This document shows positions 7,066 to 9,285 of a DNA stretch of 9,285 nucleotides, piece by piece. Position numbers and translations under genes: made by a program. The stretch's first letter is position 1; the number at the start of each line of letters is the position of its first letter. Origin of the DNA: Bacteroidales bacterium (GTDB lineage: Bacteria > Bacteroidota > Bacteroidia > Bacteroidales > UBA1402); contig JALNXZ010000047.1 of assembly GCA_023230125.1 (NCBI GenBank), forward strand, positions 1-9,285. The letters are read 5' to 3'. Below the pieces are notes generated by a model, which did no database searches, was not told the DNA's origin, and saw nothing but the letters and a program-made list of their open reading frames with translations.

Positions 7066-7090
7066 GAATCATGAAACGAGCCCATGATTT
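7066..7090 (+). promoter_or_regulatory. Leader hairpin enclosing the small-ORF start codon
   Basis: AATCATG at 7067-7073 is perfectly complementary to CATGATT at 7083-7089, with a 9-base loop; a G-U pair at 7066/7090 could extend it. The ATG of the small ORF (7071-7073) lies in the 5' arm. In the transcript this could restrict initiation at that codon. The stem is A/T-rich and modest in stability. Confidence 0.35.
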
Positions 7091-7166
7091 ATCGCTCACT
7101 CAAGTGCACAATTATTTGGCGAGTTCCATCGAATACCTAAATGTTAAATTTGAAATAATGAGATGA
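7071..7166 (+). CDS. Small ORF, 31 codons, coupled to the first ketoisomerase (function unknown)
   Basis: An ATG at 7071 opens 31 codons that end in TGA at 7164-7166. This stop overlaps the ATG of the first ketoisomerase (7163) as ATGA, the same junction seen at three real gene pairs here. The peptide starts MKRAHDLSL and ends VKFEIMR. It is soluble-looking with mixed charge, has no signal peptide or membrane segment, and I recognise no family. It sits behind the best promoter of the window and its start codon is inside a small hairpin. It could be a genuine small protein, a leader peptide that controls ketoisomerase translation, a remnant of a longer gene, or chance: an open frame of this length is common by chance, and the overlap is the only strong argument. 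Confidence 0.4.
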   Translation: MKRAHDLSLTQVHNYLASSIEYLNVKFEIMR

Positions 7167-7573
7167 AATCAACCATCAATGACATCAAAGTCATCAGCTT
7201 TCCAAAAATTGAGGAATCCAGTGGAAACCTTTCTTTCATCGAGGAGGGACAACACATTCCTTTCAAAATTGAACGCACCTATTGGATATATGATGTTCCC
7301 GGCGGACAGGTCCGGGGGGCACATGCTTTCAAAAAACAACAAGAACTTATTGTGGCACTTTCCGGCAGTTTCGATGTAGTGGTTGATGATGGCGTTCAGA
7401 AAAAGATCTTTTCACTGACCCGTTCTTATTACGGTTTATATTTACCTCCCGGCCTTTGGCGAGAAATGGAGAATTTCTCTACCAATTCCCTGGCCGTGGT
7501 ACTTAGTTCAACCAAATACTCGGAAGAAGACTATATCACAGATTATCAAGAATTTTTAAATTACAGGCAATGA
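7163..7573 (+). CDS. FdtA/QdtA-type dTDP-sugar 3,4-ketoisomerase, copy 1 (divergent active site)
   Basis: A 136-residue single-domain cupin of the WxcM-like/FdtA family, whose members convert dTDP-4-keto-6-deoxyglucose to a 3-keto isomer ahead of transamination. Family features are clear: IERTYWIYDVPGG at 36-48, RGAHAFKKQQELIV at 51-64, LSGSFDVVVDDG at 66-77, YLPPGLWREM at 93-102 and an acidic tail KYSEEDYITDYQEF at 118-131. The family's HxH motif reads HAF here (54-56), so the second histidine is replaced by Phe; copy 2 keeps HAH. Both histidines line the active site in characterised family members, so this copy may be altered in activity or stereochemistry, or act as a partner subunit. Its TGA overlaps the ATG of copy 2 (ATGA at 7570-7573). 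Family membership is sure; an active ketoisomerase is less so. Confidence 0.82.
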   Translation: MKSTINDIKVISFPKIEESSGNLSFIEEGQHIPFKIERTYWIYDVPGGQVRGAHAFKKQQELIVALSGSFDVVVDDGVQKKIFSLTRSYYGLYLPPGLWREMENFSTNSLAVVLSSTKYSEEDYITDYQEFLNYRQ

Positions 7574-7998
7574 TGGACAAATCAACAATATGCGACTGTG
7601 ATGTATTGCCACTGAGCAAAATACACAACCGGGCAGGGAACATCACCATTGTTGAAGGACATGTCAATGTTCCATTCTCCATACGAAGGATTTATTATTT
7701 GTATGACATTCCAGGAGGAGAAAGCCGGGGTGGACATGCCCACAAAGAGCTTTATCAGCTGATTGTGGCTGCAAGCGGAAGTTTTGATGTCCTGCTCGAT
7801 GATGGACTCAACAAAAAGATCATCAGGCTAAACAGACCGGATTATGGGCTCTTAGTCGTTCCAGGCATCTGGCGTGAGCTCTTCGAATTTTCCTCGGGTT
7901 CCGTTTGCCTGGTTCTTGCTTCCGAAAAGTATGACGAAGATGATTATTTAAGAGAATACGATTATTTCAAGACATGGAAATCAAAAGATAATGTCTGA
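7570..7998 (+). CDS. fdtA: FdtA/QdtA-type dTDP-sugar 3,4-ketoisomerase, copy 2 (intact HxH motif)
   Basis: A 142-residue cupin, predicted to isomerise dTDP-4-keto-6-deoxy-D-glucose to dTDP-3-keto-6-deoxyhexose, the substrate of the aminotransferase encoded at 6060-4960. It has IRRIYYLYDIPGGESRGGHAH across 38-58, with the complete HAH motif at 56-58. ASGSFDVLLDDG at 68-79, VVPGIWREL at 96-104 and the acidic YDEDDYLREYDYF at 121-133 follow. It aligns end to end with copy 1 at about half of the positions by eye, so the pair is an old tandem duplication or a paired acquisition. It starts within the stop of copy 1 and its last eight bases overlap the start of the flippase gene, giving a coupled series. 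A second ATG at 7573 is possible. Galacto (FdtA) versus gluco (QdtA) product is not decided here. Confidence 0.87.
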   Translation: MMDKSTICDCDVLPLSKIHNRAGNITIVEGHVNVPFSIRRIYYLYDIPGGESRGGHAHKELYQLIVAASGSFDVLLDDGLNKKIIRLNRPDYGLLVVPGIWRELFEFSSGSVCLVLASEKYDEDDYLREYDYFKTWKSKDNV

Positions 7999-9285
7999 AC
8001 AGCAAAGTTCATACAGGCAAATCATTAAAGCAACCTCCCTGTTTGGAGGGGTACAGGTATTCAATATCCTGATACAAATCATTCGTTCAAAAGTCATAGC
8101 TATACTTTTGGGCCCTTCAGGAATGGGTATTATCGGATTGCTTAACTCCACGACCACTTTCATCAGTAGTCTCACCAACTTTGGACTAGGCACCAGTGCC
8201 GTGAAGAATGTTTCAGAAGCCAACTTTTCCAGAAACACAGAACGTATATCCTCCATCGTCACTGTTCTAAGGCGTCTGGTCTGGATAACGGGGCTATTAG
8301 GAACAATCTTCACCATCATCTTTTCTAAATGGCTCAGTCAGATTACTTTCGGCAATGAAAAATACACATCCGCATTCATCTGGATTTCTGTAAGTTTGCT
8401 TTTCAACCAGTTGAGCAGCGGACAGATGGTCATCATACAAGGTATGCGAAAACTGAAACTTTTGGCTAAGGCCAACTTGTCAGGCAGCACCCTTGGGCTG
8501 TTTGTCACTCTGCCACTTTATTTTTTCATGGGGTTAGACGGTATTATCCCTGGTATTATCGGAACCTCACTAATATCCATGCTTGTTTCTTTTTTCTATT
8601 CAAGAAAAATACCAGTCGTACCTGCTCAAATCTCAGTGTCCAAAACCCTGAAAGAAGGAAAAAGCATGCTCCAAATGGGATTTCTGATAAGTCTAAGCGG
8701 CTTATTGACTCTTGGGGCATCCTATATCTTAAGGATTTTTATCGGCCGAATTGGAGGAACTGCTGAAGTGGGGCTTTACACAGCCGGTTTTGCCATCATC
8801 AACTCCTATGTCGGATTGATCTTTAATGCTATGGGAACGGATTATTACCCCAGACTTTCAGCTATAGCAAATGATAACAAAAAATGCGCTGAAACCATCA
8901 GTCAGCAATCAGAAATCGGCATATTAATCCTGGCTCCCATCATTGTCGCTTTTCTGATATTTATCAAATGGGTGATCATTATTCTATATTCCAATCAATT
9001 TATTTCAGTGAGCGGAATGATCTATTGGGCATCATTCGGTATGTTCTTCAAAGTAGTGAGTTGGGCCATCGCGTTTGTCTTTTTGGCCAAAGGGGCCAGC
9101 AAATTGTTTTTTTGGAACGAGCTGATCTCAGGAATCTACATACTCATTCTCAACTTGTTGGGATATCATTATATGGGTTTGACCGGACTTGGGATTTCAT
9201 TTGCTGTCGGATACTTGATCTATTTATTCCAGGTGTACACCGTCAGTAGAATTCAATATGGATTCAGCTTAAACAGGGATTTCAT
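7991..9285 (+). CDS. wzx: Wzx-type lipid-linked oligosaccharide flippase (partial, runs off the window)
   Basis: An ATG at 7991 opens a frame with no stop to the window end: 431 codons, so only the C-terminus is missing. The product is strongly hydrophobic with repeated membrane segments, as in the polysaccharide-transporter branch of the MOP/MVF superfamily, whose members are usually 400-500 residues. Characteristic parts are a short polar start, then KATSLFGGVQVFNILIQII at 13-31, SKVIAILLGPSGMGIIGL at 33-50 and the following FGLGTSAVKNVSEA, close to the WzxE/O-antigen translocase pattern. Later come GLYTAGFAIINSYVGL and the MGTDYYPRLSA segment typical of this branch. It would move the undecaprenyl-linked repeat unit from the cytoplasmic to the periplasmic face. 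It overlaps the second ketoisomerase by eight bases and belongs to the same operon. Its presence implies Wzx/Wzy-type assembly, with polymerase and ligase outside the window. Confidence 0.9.
   Translation, partial: MSEQQSSYRQIIKATSLFGGVQVFNILIQIIRSKVIAILLGPSGMGIIGLLNSTTTFISSLTNFGLGTSAVKNVSEANFSRNTERISSIVTVLRRLVWITGLLGTIFTIIFSKWLSQITFGNEKYTSAFIWISVSLLFNQLSSGQMVIIQGMRKLKLLAKANLSGSTLGLFVTLPLYFFMGLDGIIPGIIGTSLISMLVSFFYSRKIPVVPAQISVSKTLKEGKSMLQMGFLISLSGLLTLGASYILRIFIGRIGGTAEVGLYTAGFAIINSYVGLIFNAMGTDYYPRLSAIANDNKKCAETISQQSEIGILILAPIIVAFLIFIKWVIIILYSNQFISVSGMIYWASFGMFFKVVSWAIAFVFLAKGASKLFFWNELISGIYILILNLLGYHYMGLTGLGISFAVGYLIYLFQVYTVSRIQYGFSLNRDF

Noticed and set aside
7981..8319. 112-residue minus-strand open frame
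   Set aside because: It is antisense to the start of the flippase, whose long frame with membrane segments and conserved motifs explains the sequence better.
8968..9249. 93-residue plus-strand open frame
   Set aside because: It is an out-of-frame shadow of the flippase gene.
1..9285. Insertion sequences, tRNA or CRISPR arrays
   Set aside because: No transposase motifs, long terminal inverted repeats, tRNA-like folds or regularly spaced repeats were seen.

Overview
The window is part of a surface-polysaccharide (LPS O-antigen or capsule type) biosynthesis locus of a gut-type Bacteroidota, most likely order Bacteroidales. The evidence is threefold: promoters of the Bacteroides type (TTTG near -33, TAnnTTTG near -7), gene starts without clear Shine-Dalgarno sequences, and a bacterial family GT6 glycosyltransferase of the kind described from Bacteroides ovatus. 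No mobile element, tRNA, rRNA or CRISPR array is visible.

Layout, left to right. (1) Plus strand, 1-1155: the C-terminal end of a gene that begins outside the window, coupled by an ATGA overlap to a GT2 glycosyltransferase. (2) Minus strand, 3780-1152: a tightly packed three-gene operon of GT2 glycosyltransferase, GT6 alpha-1,3-Gal/GalNAc-transferase-like enzyme and GT11 alpha-1,2-fucosyltransferase. (3) Plus strand, 3993-4958: a single GT2 gene divergent from that operon. (4) Minus strand, 6851-4960: kdsB (CMP-Kdo synthetase) followed by a DegT/DnrJ/EryC1 sugar aminotransferase of the FdtB/QdtB type. (5) Plus strand, from about 7030 to the window end: a good Bacteroidales promoter, a 31-codon small ORF, two tandem FdtA/QdtA-type sugar-nucleotide 3,4-ketoisomerases, and a Wzx-type flippase that runs off the edge. 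Almost all same-strand neighbours overlap by a few bases, and both convergent junctions leave no room for a terminator.

How the genes work together (inference from families). The ketoisomerase and aminotransferase would convert dTDP-4-keto-6-deoxyglucose to a dTDP-3-amino-3,6-dideoxyhexose (Fuc3N or Qui3N). The glycosyltransferases assemble the repeat unit on a lipid carrier and the flippase exports it. The pairing of GT11 with GT6 is the most interesting point. Together they are predicted to build Fuc-alpha-1,2-Gal (an H-like structure) and then add an alpha-1,3-linked GalNAc or Gal to the same galactose, giving a histo-blood-group A/B-like epitope on the bacterial surface. The GT6 protein has an NAN motif where the animal enzymes have the metal-binding DXD, and a Gly at the position that is Gly in human A transferase.

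Other points for follow-up are the first ketoisomerase copy, which has lost one histidine of the HxH active-site motif, and the 31-codon ORF, whose start codon sits in a hairpin and whose stop codon overlaps the start of the first ketoisomerase.
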